Positions 47,907 through 59,443 of a stretch of DNA of 64,000 bases are shown one piece after another. Numbering within the stretch: the stretch's first letter is position 1; each line of letters starts with the position of its first letter. The position numbers and the translations under genes were made by a program. A model generated the notes under the pieces. The model had not been told where the DNA came from and did not search any database. It was given only the letters and a program-made list of their open reading frames with translations. Location of the stretch: assembly GCA_963681505.1 (NCBI GenBank), contig OY811993.1, positions 3,768,489 to 3,832,488 on the forward strand, written 5' to 3'. Source of the stretch: Eunapius fragilis. Its lineage: Eukaryota; Porifera; Demospongiae; Spongillida; Spongillidae.

Positions 47907-48570
47907 GGCCTCAGCTACAAGGCTGATACAGAAAGGGACTATGGGTGCGTCAGCTACGAGCTAGGCTAATCCAGAAAAGAAGGTCTGCACGAAGCTACGA
48001 GGCTGATCCAGAAAAGAAAAAGGCCTATAAGAGTGACAGCTATGAGGCTGACCCAGAAAAAAAACGACAGCCACCTCTCACTCAGTGAGTCAAGAAAATT
48101 ATTGGTAAATTATTTATTTATTTCCTGTATTACAGACTAAAAGTCTACCTAGGCAGTTGCTGGTGGCTCCGTCGGCTATGTACATGTATATTAAAACTGT
48201 CCGATTTGCTAAGCGAATTCAATACGAGACCCGGACGTCCAGTCGCAAAGCTTGCTCCAAAGATGAAGCATTGCCGTAGAACTACCAACAGAACTACCAT
48301 CAAAAAGGTAAGATCAATGGCATATATGAACCTCGCTTTAATCAATACGTGCGTGGATTCACGTTGTACAGTCTGACCTCGTTAAGAGCGCACTCGTTAG
48401 TACTGAGCGCATTCCCTCGTTAGATGTATTGAAAATTATTTCATGATTGATGCGGGTACCACACATTATCTATGTCTAAAATGTGCAATCTATGCCCTAA
48501 GTATGGTAGTAGCGCTGGGAACAAACGTGGCGCTACTAACGAGGGAAGACTCTAGATTGCACGTCACGTG
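47907..48570. other. No gene recognised
   Basis: Partial repeats of GCTACGAGGCTGATCCAGAAA (47920-48060, three imperfect copies). CCCTCGTTAG (about 48413) and CTAACGAGGG (about 48535) form an inverted pair that may be a decayed MITE. Confidence 0.4.
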
Positions 48571-48749
48571 AGAGCATGCTTCTATAGTGGCACTCCATGA
48601 TACGGTAAGAACTATCCCTTGATCTCTGCCATCCTATGTGACTATTAGTTTTGTGTAATTCATTTCAAGTCCACGTGGATGTAGATTGTATTCTTGATCA
48701 AGGGATAGTTCTTACCGTATCACGGAGTGCCACTATACTAGTATGCTCT
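48571..48749. mobile_element. Small foldback element
   Basis: Arms of about 55 bp: AGAGCATGCT, TATAGTGGCACTCC, GATACGGTAAGAACTATCCC and the inverse on the right, with few mismatches, around a 60-70 bp loop. Confidence 0.8.
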
Positions 48750-49342
48750 GCTTCCAATCCCTCTCTAAATGATCTATGGTTGTAGTAAGGGAGGTTCATC
48801 TGATATGTGCAAGGCTTCACATGCAGTCCAGTGCATGCCTGGCGTGCATGCTGGTGGAATTAATTATACTGTTATTTGAGATAAACCTGGTGGCTAAAAT
48901 GTAACAAGAAATGTTTTTAATGACTGCAATCATTTCCTATAGCTACACCCAGGAGTATAATGGTGGTGCTTGAAAGAGCTTGCAAGCTGTACTGTAATTG
49001 TGTCCATGGTACACTTCCACCAGTGGACACCCTGCTAACTTCATCATGTTCCCTTCATGTTGGGACATCCACACCACTACAAGGCCCCTCGCTCCTCCTC
49101 ATCAGGGTACCCCCATTTCCTTGGATGCTGCACTTCCACATTGGGACACTGCCTCTCTAGGACCATTCCATTCAGTAGATGCCCCCCTCCACACAATACA
49201 CCCCTCCTGCTCCACCAGTACATGCAACCCCCACTTCCACCTCCACAATTAGACACCATTTGGGGATCCTAATACACATCATCATCATATCAGCCCAATT
49301 GGACACCATGCATGTCATTATCAGAAATTAAAAACAGATGAA
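48750..49342. other. No gene recognised
   Basis: CCT/CCA-rich DNA at 49010-49260 with long but compositionally driven frames. Confidence 0.5.
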
Positions 49343-49615
49343 ACAAGTAATAAAAGCATTCTCTATGAGAAAGTTGGTGGCATGTAGAATTGGTAAGGCA
49401 ATATTGGTGTAAACAAGGGTCTAATAAGAAGGGGAAATGTATAATAGTCCTATATTTCTCACAAACATAATGTCCTACAAATGGGCGAAATGTAAGACTA
49501 CTATACATTTCCCCTTCTTATTAGACCCTTGTTTCCTTCCTTTTGACACCAATATTGCCTTACCAATCCTATATGCCACCAACTTTTTCATAGAGAATGT
49601 TTTTTATTACTTGTA
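49343..49615. mobile_element. FB1 foldback element
   Basis: Ends ACAAGTAATAAAAGCATTCTC and inverse. Palindromic arms with GGTCTAATAAGAAGGGGAAAT and TAGTCCTATATTTC. It sits at the outer edge of the large inverted duplication. Confidence 0.85.
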
Positions 49616-49671
49616 TTATTTGCCACATTTGTTTTATTTTAAAAGAGCACAATTTTTTAATAAATGTACCT

Positions 49672-49956
49672 TCATAAAAATGTACCTTCATAAAAAGTCC
49701 CGGATAAAAATGTAGCTTCATAAAAAGTCCCGGAACACAGGCCCACTTCCTGCCTACAACCTTTTCTCCATCCCATTTGCTCTTTATTTACAGCTTTCCT
49801 CTTAACGAGGTGCATTTCCTGTCCACATTTCGGACAGATTTTCCTCTCTGCAAGCAGTTTGTGTCGCTGGCACCAATGCACCGACATTAATGCTGTGCAG
49901 AGATCTCTATTCATGATGTGGTCAACCAACCACTGTGGCAACTGACCTTGCGCCAT
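49672..49956 (-). pseudogene. Merlin transposase exon 1, inverted partial copy
   Basis: Copy of 41858-42110: LPQWLVDHIMNRDLC, CPKCGQEMHLVKRK, GWRKGCRQEVGLCSGTFYE. It has a short internal deletion (CTALMSVHW for a longer segment), and the end is tandemly duplicated (TTCATAAAAAGTCCCGG twice). No downstream exons. Confidence 0.8.
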
Positions 49957-50314
49957 CTCTAATGCTGAAATGCAGCTTATTCTTTTAACTCACCTTTTAT
50001 ATACATGATTACCCGCCAAAATAGAAGCGACTACAGTTACAGGATACTGTTGATTACATCAAAGTGATTTGTTGATAGATTAATAATTGGGGGAGGCGGG
50101 GATGTCCTAGAAAAGACTCCATACTAGTCACACAAAGGGGCGGATACAGGAATTCGGCGAGAGGGGGGGGGGGTCCTAGATGAATATTTAATGAGTGAGG
50201 GGTGAAAGAGGCGTGGTCTTGTTCCCAGGCCCTATTTTATTGATACAACAAACCGAATAACAACACCTATGAGAATAAACACCAATATACACACTAAGCG
50301 GAATCGAATAATAC

Positions 50315-50638
50315 ACATCTTGAAAACTTTACTTCCCTACTTTGCATGCATAGCATGACACATGCAATAACGCATTCAGCATTATCGTAGTTTTTGAACA
50401 GATAATGCTTACACCAAGCATGTATGGACCTAACGCAATAATCCTGCACAACCTCTCATTAACAGTAGGTGTTACATGACCCTCTGTAACAACAGTATCC
50501 AGAGTTGAAATCCCATGCAACTGTAGCTTTTACGACCAATGACGATATCAAAAGGATCATGATTGAAGTATTTTTGAACATTTATTGAATTGTGTTGTTT
50601 TATTGCTACTTGTTATGCAGAATTGGCAAGATGTTCTA
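50315..50638. mobile_element. Insertion of unknown type inside the inverted duplicate
   Basis: About 320 bp absent from the corresponding place at about 41480-41500. It starts CATCTTGAAAAC and ends GGCAAGATG, so CATCTTG / CAAGATG may be short terminal repeats. No family recognised. Confidence 0.5.
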
Positions 50639-51446
50639 TATGCATTGACCATTATAGGACCACTGTAAATTTATATTGCTGTTGCACATAAGAACTTACC
50701 TGGAATAGAGAGGTTTCATTTGTATTGAGTAATATTCCACATCATAGGAAGAGCTGTTGCTGCATATCGTCTTGTCCGATTTATTATATACAGCCGCTCT
50801 GGTGTCTGCTATTCGGATTGTCCATTATAATAGAGGTACCACTGTAGTATAACAGTATATATGACCACACATACATGTACACACATACGTGTACACACAC
50901 ACACCTCTATATTATGATTGCGCTATGTGCATGCGCGCTGGACATCACAAAAATGTTCCAGAATTTCTGATTTGTCACTGTTTGACCTCTAATAAACCTC
51001 TATGATCCTCAGGAAAATGAAGGAAAACCAAACTGAATATGAAGCAAGGTTCGTGAAACCACTGCTTAAAAGACACGAGTGCCCCATCTGCCTCTACGCC
51101 ATGAGGTACCCCATGCAGACAGAATGTGGCCACCTCTTCTGTAGGGGGTGTTTGGATTCTGTACTAACCCAGCTGTATGCCCCATTGACAGAACGAATAT
51201 CTCCAGAGAGGAGGTAGGACAATTGTGTTACATGTACATGTATATGTTAGGTGTTGTGTGTGCATGATCACTTAAGTGGAAATATGTACTCAGGGTAGCT
51301 GTATACCTGTTTACATACACATATATAGGTATTTCCTGATAGGGCATGTAAAAGGGAGATTCTCTGTCTGGACGTTTACTGCGATAACTCCAGCAATGGC
51401 TGCCCTTGGAGTGGGACATTAAGGGAGCTAGTGGTGAGCAGTATAT

Positions 51447-52326
51447 CGGAAGTTTCGTTAGAAACTTCCATATAGGATTTGACCACGACTATGAATGTCA
51501 TTAAAAAAACGCGACCCGTCTGTAACAACACTCCCGACGATCGGATCGTGTAGCTTGTTTTAGCAATCGATCTAGAAGTCAAAAATGAGTAGTTTCGTTT
51601 TTGTTTCATGTCGCTGAACCGCGTGGTTGTTGAGAACAAGAGTGTACTGCCCGTCCTCGTACCCAGTCTCGGAACAAGGGGCGGGTCGTCTTCTTATTCT
51701 TCTTCTCCTTCTTGGCAACGCATAACTCAGGACAGGAACATTTCTAAGCGATGAAAATTTCACCAATAGCTTCAGAATCGGCTGGAGGACTCGCTTTTAT
51801 ATAATATAATACTTTGATAAACAATCGACTATCAGCCTCCTATGTCTTGTTAGTCTCGTACCCAGACCGTCTATGACGTAAGCGATTATCGCTGTAAACA
51901 GTATAATCACTACGTCCATACGTATGGACGTACATGTAGTGATTATACTGTTTACAGCGATAATCGCTTACGTCATAGACGGTCTGGGTACGAGACTAAT
52001 GTCTTGTATAATTAAATGGGTATGAAAAAACATAAAGAAAACAAGTAAATAAAAACATTCTCTACGAGAAAGTTGGTGGGATATAGGATTTGATTATGAC
52101 ATTGGTGGTGTAAAAAGCAAGGAAACAAGGTCTTATCAGAAGGGAAAATGTCATAGTCCTATATTTAGCACACAAACAACACATGCCCTAGAAATGTGCT
52201 AAATATAGGACTATGACATTTTCCCTTCTGATAAGACCTTGTTTCCTTGCTTTTTACACCACCAATGTCATAATCAAATCCTATATCCCACCAACTTTCT
52301 CGTAGAGAATGTTTTTATTTACTTGT
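51447..52326 (-). mobile_element. Composite foldback element with 3' hairpin, copy 2
   Basis: Reverse orientation of the element at 21102-21776: hairpin end CGGAAGTTTC first, FB1 palindrome 52041-52326 last, ending TTTACTTGT. The T4 intron has GCAGTATATTGAAAC uninterrupted; here GCAGTATAT and TGAAAC flank the element exactly, again without target duplication. A later 148-bp MITE is nested at 51851-51998. Confidence 0.87.
51842..52007. mobile_element. 148-bp near-perfect palindromic MITE with 9-bp target duplication
   Basis: Element 51851-51998 with ends TAGTCTCGTACCCAGACC and inverse, arms about 70 bp. Flanked by ATGTCTTGT at 51842-51850 and 51999-52007. Copy 1 of the host element lacks it. 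A 9-bp duplication fits Mutator- or Merlin-type insertion. Confidence 0.88.
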
Positions 52327-52487
52327 TGAAACTTATTCCCTGCTCTTTATTTGACGCATGGACCAGCTGGTATCATGTCGTTTATACCTGACCATTTTCC
52401 CCCAGACCCACATGGCGGATTGCAAGTACTGCAACTCTCTGTGCAGGCAGTGTGGGCTGTACGTGCTCCTCACAACAAATGTAATTA

Positions 52488-53496
52488 TTACGTAGAGCAT
52501 GCTATATGATACACTATTAATCACGAGAGAAATAACCCATGTGTGATTGTGTGACAACAAAAAACTTCAGTGGGAAGTGTGTAAAACAAACACACAGTGT
52601 GCTCACCTCCATCTGCACAATCGGCGCATCCCTTCCACAGTACTGGCATGCAGCCATCCTCATGGGTCACTGGTATAGGTGGGCCTCAAGTTGAGGGCAG
52701 TAGGAGCAAATGCTGGTATCATCCCAATTAATGCCTACTTAATTAAGCAACTGTCATTTGTTTTGACAGAGCAGCCACATGGGCATACACTCTCTGAGTG
52801 TGGACCTGCACAGGAACATAAGGGGAGTTGCTTAATCTACGTACATACACACATGTGCAGGACAAAGTGGTACAAAGAGAAATGGGTCCAAATTATGCTA
52901 AACTTGAAAGCCTAAATTTTAAGATACATGAAAGGAAAGCCTGCGGTCAATGGCAGTTAACATCTGTCTCTTGGCAGCTGGCTTGGGTGTATGACAATCT
53001 TCCCATGACCTTCAGTACTGTCCAAATCACTGTGTGGACAAAATGCAATACTAGGGAAAGGTAAGGTAAGGCGACTGCATCATTAGTTCACATCTTCCTA
53101 ATTATATGCAGTATGTAATCAGTTGCTGAAGCAGTCATAAGCAGAGGCTACTGTGCACATGTAGGTTGAGATATAACTTCTGTATTGCACCAGTTGGGGG
53201 AGCCTTTAATGTATATAACTCCTTTGACATGTTACTTCAGCATGCAGGCTATTTATAAGCCAATTGGAGGAACCACATGCTGGTCCACATTTAATGCAGC
53301 CAATAGAATAATGACTATTTTAATATTAGTCATAATGATACAAGAGATTTTTAATTAGTTCTGAATTAATAAGCACAATGTCTCTAGCATAGATTGAACT
53401 AAGAACTTAGGTAACTCAACTCTACATGTGGTGGAGCCTCCCATCCTATTTACATAGGAGGAGGTGCTCCATTGTCTGCAGGATGGGTCATCTATG
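52488..53496. other. Scrambled T4-derived fragments, then unrecognised DNA
   Basis: 52488-52670 matches about 40262-40480 in direct orientation, including part of T4 exon 3 (minus strand). 52671-52860 matches pieces of T4 exons 5 and 4 in a different order. 52860-53496 shows no supported gene; a 78-codon frame at 52828-53064 is unrecognised. Confidence 0.6.
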
Positions 53497-55959
53497 TTAG
53501 GCATGAGGGACATCAACATTAGTATCCACAACAACCCTCAGAAAAATGCAGTCATCTTTCACAAATCCTCCATTCAATAGATGCTCCTGACGAATGAACA
53601 TTGGACATCCTGATGCTACATTCATCTCCTTCACTGATGGTCTCTGAAATGAGCTGGATTGTGGGTCAGGACGAAAGATGTCTGTTACATGCTTCTTGCC
53701 AGCCTGGTTTATGATTGTCAGAGTCACCTTCTGTTTGAAGGGCCATGGCAACAGAGCATCAAAAGGACCCTTCATCACCACAAAGAAGAAGCTGAGGTGA
53801 GTACCCTTTCCCATCCCATCTCCATTCAGGTACACCCTTGCACACATCTTGTAGCCATGTCTGCTGGTGTAGAAAGGGATGGAGTAGAGAGACATGGTCA
53901 CTCCATCAATTGCCTCTTTCCTCCTCCTCTCAAAGTCATCAATCTTCCACAGGAGGACTCCATCATAGGTTGCCCTCTCAAGAAGCTGTACTCTGAGCTC
54001 TTGGTCCAGACAGCTACTAAGACATCGATCTAATCCATGCTCCAGTTCAGCCACCTTGGTATGAAGGGTATCTAGCTGTTGTGAATTATGTGTACCTGGT
54101 TGTAATACTGGTAATGAATGATATCCAGACGTAACAAGTGTAGCTTCTGTTCTGATGTCACTTTCCATAAGCTTAGTTTCAATTCCCTTAACCACAGAAA
54201 CTAACTGAGTTAATTGCTCTTGCATTGACAGAGGTGTCAATGATCCCCAATGTGTTGGTGTGAGTGATCCTGTTTGGGTGTTATCCATTACCTCCAGTCG
54301 CTGCTTCAGGGTACCTTGGAGGTCTTCTACAGAAGTCATACAAGTCTCCACAGCTGACACACGATCACTAAGTTGCTCCAATGCAGTGGTGTTCTTGTTG
54401 GCCTGTTCCTGCAGCTCTCTCCAACAGTCTGCTTGGAGATGGATGTGGTGGAGCTTATTCTCATCAAGATGGGTGGCCATGGGCAGCCTCTGAGACTGTC
54501 AAAATGTTTAGCAATTACATGCACTTCCACTTTTCAGAAAGGTCACATTGTAAGCACTACTCTGTCAGAATCATGACAGGATATAAAGGATTGCCTGTGA
54601 TTAGACCAGTGTCATCTGTCCCTTCCCTTGACTTGTTTTCTATCTATGGCTAGCTGAATAGTTAGCCAGTTGGTTGGTGCTACCGAGGCTTAAGTATACG
54701 CTTATCTCTGGGTATATAATAAGCACACAAAACTAAGGAGTATCATATGAATGGCAGACATGGGTGTAAAGAACATTGCTCCTTTGCGCATTGACTTCAT
54801 CAGTGTAGGTCCCTTAATTATTAGGACATAGTCGTTGTGCATATATTATTTGTGTTGGTTTATGGTGGTGGTTTTTTTGTATGCAATTTAGAAGAAGAAA
54901 AATTAAGTCACAATCCTTGCAGTGTCTTTCAACCACAGTAATGATAATAGTAACATTCATTACTATTTATGCATGCCTGTTACAATTTTATTGTATAAAC
55001 TCATGAAGAGATGTTGTTATAAACATTTCACTCGGATATTGATATAATTTGCTACATGCTGCACACAGCTTAGCTAGTTTACACACAGCACATAATACCA
55101 TCAGTCCACATGTTGTAATGATCATTCTATTTATATTAACTTACCACAAACGTGCATCCATTTGGTTTATATGGACATGGGACCTCAGCCAACGGACAGT
55201 CCTCAGTCCTGGGGTGTAGGTGGGCCTCAAGCTGAAGATGAAGAGGATATATGTGAACACAACACATACACATGCACCATGGTTATACTCACCTGGTGTA
55301 GTTTGTATTGGGATGTGTGGTTGCAGGCATTAGGACATGACCTCATGTACTCTGGACAAACACTTTCAATGTGTGCCTGAATGAAAGAGGTGACATGTCC
55401 TGTTATAGCAGGATATGTAGGAGCACAAATGCACATCATTGCACAACTAACAGGGTTATGTTTGTGCAATGGCAATTTTGCCTGGTGGCTTGCTAGTTAG
55501 CTAGTGCATTGCTCAAGAAAGGAGTTTAATTACCTCAGTCTGTCCTGCTGGAATCATCTTTCCACACAACTGGCACTTCACTAGTCTCATGGGACACTCC
55601 ACAGCCTGATGGCTAGAGAGAGCTTTGTTCCTTATGTTCAGTCCACACTGTCTGCACATAGTTTTACTGTATTCACAGCTCTGGGTATGGCTCTGTGCAC
55701 ATTTATGTGTATCAAATTTTGTCCAAATTTAGAAATACTACGAGGAGTTTACAAGTACTGCAAGTACTCACCCCTAATTCCTTCAATGTCCCACTCCAAG
55801 GGCAGCAGTTGCTGGCGTTATCACAGTACACATCTAGACACAGGATCTCTCTTTTACAAGCATTGTCAGGAAATATCTGGATGTATAATAATTTTAACAC
55901 TATAATGCATGACCTAAAGCAACACAAATTCATATAAGACGTTAATAAAGTTTATAGTT

Positions 55960-56023
<64 letters not shown>

Positions 56024-56251
56024 AAACCTTACCTCATTTCTAGATATACTGGTTTTGTCAATAGGACAAACAGGGTTAGGACCTTCCAGTACGGGCTCCA
56101 GACATCCCTTACAGAAGAGGTGTCCACATTCGGTCTGCACAGGGTCCCTCATGGCATGGAGACATACTGGACATTCATGCCTCTTCAACAGTGGAGTTAT
56201 GAACTCTGCTGTATAACCCGACGTTGAGGGCATGGAACAAGTCACCGCCAT
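53497..56251 (-). CDS. TRAF-family RING E3 ligase/adaptor T6 (six coding exons)
   Basis: Minus-strand exons, all phase 0: 56251-56033, 55876-55772, 55692-55534, 55376-55293, 55231-55145, 54495-53497 (stop). They join to 550 residues. C3HC3D RING at residues 27-65 (CPVC ... CGHLFCKGC ... CPID). Zinc fingers in exons 2-5 (CEYSKTMCRQCG, CPMRLVKCQLCG, CPYKPNGC). Coiled coil (about 235-370). MATH domain beginning YDGVLLWKIDDF. Exon sizes and phases equal T1/T2 except the first and last. RING and zinc fingers are clearly diverged from T1, while the MATH-coding DNA is almost identical, suggesting gene conversion. The C-terminus ends DTNVDVPHA, unlike T1. All signals are intact, so it is probably functional. 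Confidence 0.93.
55965..56021. repeat. (CA)n microsatellite
   Basis: CA run in T6 intron 1, just before the donor of exon 1 on the minus strand. Confidence 0.95.
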
Positions 56252-57209
56252 TTCTCTATGGCTTGTGCTAGCTAAATGAAGATATTAAAAATGCAGGCCC
56301 ATAGCCAGGTTGTGTGTTGTGTGTTGGGGGGGAAGGGGGGGGGGGGGGGGTGTGCAAAGAATGGTAAAGCGGACTGTACAAGAGACCGCTGTGCTATCCT
56401 ATTTGTCCCAGAGTTTACCTTTTTATTTTTAGAGGTTCTTAAAAAAAATGCCCCTCCCCAAATCTGCAAAGTAAGTTGGATCCGGATTTACGTTTTTTTT
56501 TCTACAATACTGTATTTGGGGCCATTAAAAGGACTGAATCACGTGCTTTGATGATAATGATTGCAATCACATATTTTTTGTGTAACATTGTCAGAGTGTG
56601 ATGGTTTTCTTCTATTCAATATTTATTTTATTACAGTGATGTATTTTACGCGAAGTGAATTTTCAAAGGTGGGGATTTGAAGTAAGTAATTGCCATACAC
56701 TGCATAATAATTTGGATTTACGAAGTATTTACAATTAATCATATTGGTACAAATGTGTTAGTAAATATATGTTAAATGTGACATCAACACTATAGTAAAT
56801 ATAAAGCTTTCATTTACTATAGCGGAAATGTCACATATACAATACTTACATATACACATTTATATGCACCGCATTTGTAAATCCAATTTATTATTGAGTG
56901 AGAACAACAGTTAGCAGCAACTCTTTTCCTTTCCCGTTCGCGTTGTTCACCATTTTATCGGTCAGTCCCGATACCACTGCATGCACACGTGCACAATACT
57001 ATCAAGACATGCAAACAGCTGGAAGTTCTTCTTATTATGTGTGTCGATTGCTCTACAATAAACACACAAAATATTCATAGCCTGCCAAGCGGACCTTATA
57101 TCTGACGCCCCCAGGGGGTCTGAAGATGCATATGTATGGCCGAATAACACCCTCTCCATTTTAGAAGTATGATGAGCTTTCGGAATCTCATCATGTGTAG
57201 CTAGGAATT
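56252..57209. other. Upstream of T6; no gene recognised
   Basis: A G tract (about 56329-56350) lies about 80 bp before the T6 ATG. The rest is AT-rich. A short imperfect inverted repeat (TTACTATAGCGGAAATG / ATTTACTATAG region) lies near 56790-56830. No coding support. Confidence 0.45.
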
Positions 57210-57335
57210 CAGGGGCGGACGTAAGAGGGGCGTGACAGGGGGTATTAACAACTATCAACGATGATTGCCTAATTGTCTGCTATGAAAATGTTACAGAAGG
57301 GGGTCCAGTAAACCCCAACCCCAGATACGCTACTG
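57210..57335. mobile_element. Short G-rich MITE-like element, copy C
   Basis: Starts CAGGGGCGGACGTAAG and ends CAGATACGCTACTG. Flanked by GGAATT on both sides, a 6-bp direct repeat. Same family as 9289-9444, reverse orientation. It is inserted into one of the tandem repeats that follow. Confidence 0.7.
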
Positions 57336-57337
57336 GG

Positions 57338-57625
57338 AATTGAATTCAAGTAGCTGCATCACTTGTTCTTTTACTACCTTTACATGTATACAAAGAAACG
57401 TGTAATGTTTGCAATGTAACGGTCCGCCCCCGGCATAGTTTATATGATTATCGGGGTAGACCTTTGGAATCTGATTTATGTGTAGTTAGGAATTGAATTC
57501 AAGTAGCTGCATCACTTGTTCTTTTACTAGCTTTACATGTATACAAAGAAACGATAGGTATTGTTTGCAGTGTAACGGTCCTTTCCTCCCTGCATGGGAT
57601 TATATCCGGGTGGACCGCCACGACG
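57338..57625. repeat. Diverged tandem repeat, about 147-bp unit
   Basis: Two copies starting AATTGAATTCAAGTAGCTGC and containing TTTACATGTATACAAAGAAACG and TGTAACGGTCC. A partial third unit lies left of MITE C (57165-57209). Confidence 0.8.
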
Positions 57626-59440
57626 TCATACCCGGAGCTCAGATGCTGATTAACACGTGCATTAACCACACCAGCCACTGAAAAAATCCCACATTTGTTG
57701 TTGTATCCAATACATGTACGGAAGCTTCCACCTTTCTATGATTACGCAACATCGATGCTATATTTAGCACCAAACAATAAGCATATCGATCGGCCATACG
57801 TCGTTGCCGTTAATAAATGCTGCGTGTGTGATAACAGTGCTAAGTTGCAGAGCTTCTGGGAGTCACTGCAGTGTTAGTTAACAGATCGTTGAGCCGGTTG
57901 AACAATCATTGAGTACATAGGTTCTCCGACCCCCCCCCCCCCCCCCCCCCACCCCTCCAATTCTAAAACTTGAGTACACATATCAACGTCTGATTTTTGG
58001 TGAGTACCGAGTAAGCGCATCACTAAATTTTATATGGCTACAAATATATACTTACAGTATAACTTGATTAGTCTTTCTCTGCGGTTGCTTTAGTAGTTTA
58101 AATCTGTAGCAGATTAATAACTGCGTGGTACATAGTTATATATTACGTTTGTGCAGGACGTGATGCGTAATGTTGGAATGCCCCCTTTTTTTCTTTTACA
58201 ATTAGGCGGACCTCTCCCTTGCAGCAGAGTCCCTGAAGCAATACTTTTCCCGACCTCGCACTGTTAAGTAAAGCGGGGGTATGATCGATTATCTCTGATT
58301 TCATATTATGACTATGTCAGTATTATTATACAAATTAATACAACCAAATATGGTGACGTAAGTGAGCCTGAGGAGGAGTACAGATCATTAATTCAATTGC
58401 GGATGCACGGCATAACGGCCATATTAGTACACGATCGATTTATAGTCAAACAAGGGTCGGATAGCAGTACTATAAGAAGTATATAGTTCGCGAATCGGTT
58501 TATGTATTGCATTTGGTCATTGAGAATACATGCTGCACTAACCCTAACCCATGTATACCCAGCCCTGGCCTAGGCTGCACGGGCATGCAGATTATCCGGA
58601 CCAGCACACGTACACGTGGGGTATTTGCCTTGCACTTACTTATGTACTATAACATGCAGTGACACTGTAGCCTTGATCAATGCGCATTACTACGTGTGTA
58701 AATACATAAACATAATAAGCATGCTATTGTATACGTACCTATCTTGCAAGATTAAGCGCAGCCCCGTGCTTTGTTGTGGTGGTCGCTGCCGAGAACGGCT
58801 CTATTTGGCCACTGATTCATTAAACTGACAATCCATCGGCTACTGAAACACGGCAACTTGCGTTTCATCACGATTACTCAGGTTAAGAATATAAAAATGG
58901 TAGGGGAGCAAACTATACTAATTATACTACCAAACCTGTAGTTACAGCCGTATATAATAAAGTGTCGTGTTTATATCAGTATATATAGTCCTTCCACGAT
59001 GCAGGGACATAAGAATTCGACGCATCATTGCATTGTATTGGTGGGGTTCTATAAACCAGATGCTTGTTGTGCACGTCACGCTATTACTTTTTAATCCGGC
59101 AGCATATGTGCATGGTCGGTGAATTAGCTTGCTTTGCGTTTACTTTAGAACGTCTCCTTTTTTGACTATAATAAGTATCCTGCTTGTGTACTGCCATGTT
59201 GGCAAACACGACAAGCCATGCAAGACTGTATTTCCGGTATTGTCACGAAAATTTTGGTCCGGTGGTAAATTTGGTCCCAGACCAAAATATTATCTGAGAA
59301 AATTGGTCCAGGACCAATTTAAAAAAAAAATTGTCCGGGTAAGAAAAAAATAGATCCGGCTAAATTTATACATGTGCCACGTGCATCTATTTGTAACACG
59401 GAAGTAGGCGGAAGACGATCTAGTTCAGGAGGTCTATACT
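57626..59440. other. No gene recognised
   Basis: A C tract at about 57930-57950. At 59250-59345, repeated inverted GGTCC/GGACC blocks (TTTTGGTCCGG, TTGGTCCAGGACCAATT) look like a small MITE. Frames are short. Confidence 0.45.
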
Positions 59441-59443
59441 TAT

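Larger units (their letters stand above)
51008..52480 (+). pseudogene. Broken TRAF copy T5 (inverted duplicate of T4)
   Basis: Plus-strand RING exon 51017-51217: CPICLYAMRYPMQTECGHLF, then a short deletion shifts the frame (DSVLTQLYAPL for the T4 DPVLDTPNPVC). Exon 2 at 51334-51438 is intact (DRACKREILCLDVYCD); its intron is split by the composite element. Exon 3 starts at about 52409 (MADCKYCNSLCRQCGLYVLL) and breaks at about 52480, where the sequence switches orientation. Not functional. Confidence 0.85.
49660..52487 (-). repeat. Inverted duplicate of about 40505-42125
   Basis: The reverse complement of this block follows the 40.5-42.1 kb block through T4 exons 1-3, the Tc1-like end, G-rich DNA and Merlin exon 1. 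It is lengthened by insertions at 50315-50638 and 51447-52326. The two arms are separated by about 7.5 kb holding the rest of Merlin and the hAT element. Confidence 0.88.

Noticed and set aside
49037..49272. Overlapping Pro/His/Cys-rich ORFs
   Set aside because: Driven by CCT/CCA-rich composition; three frames open at once, no motif.
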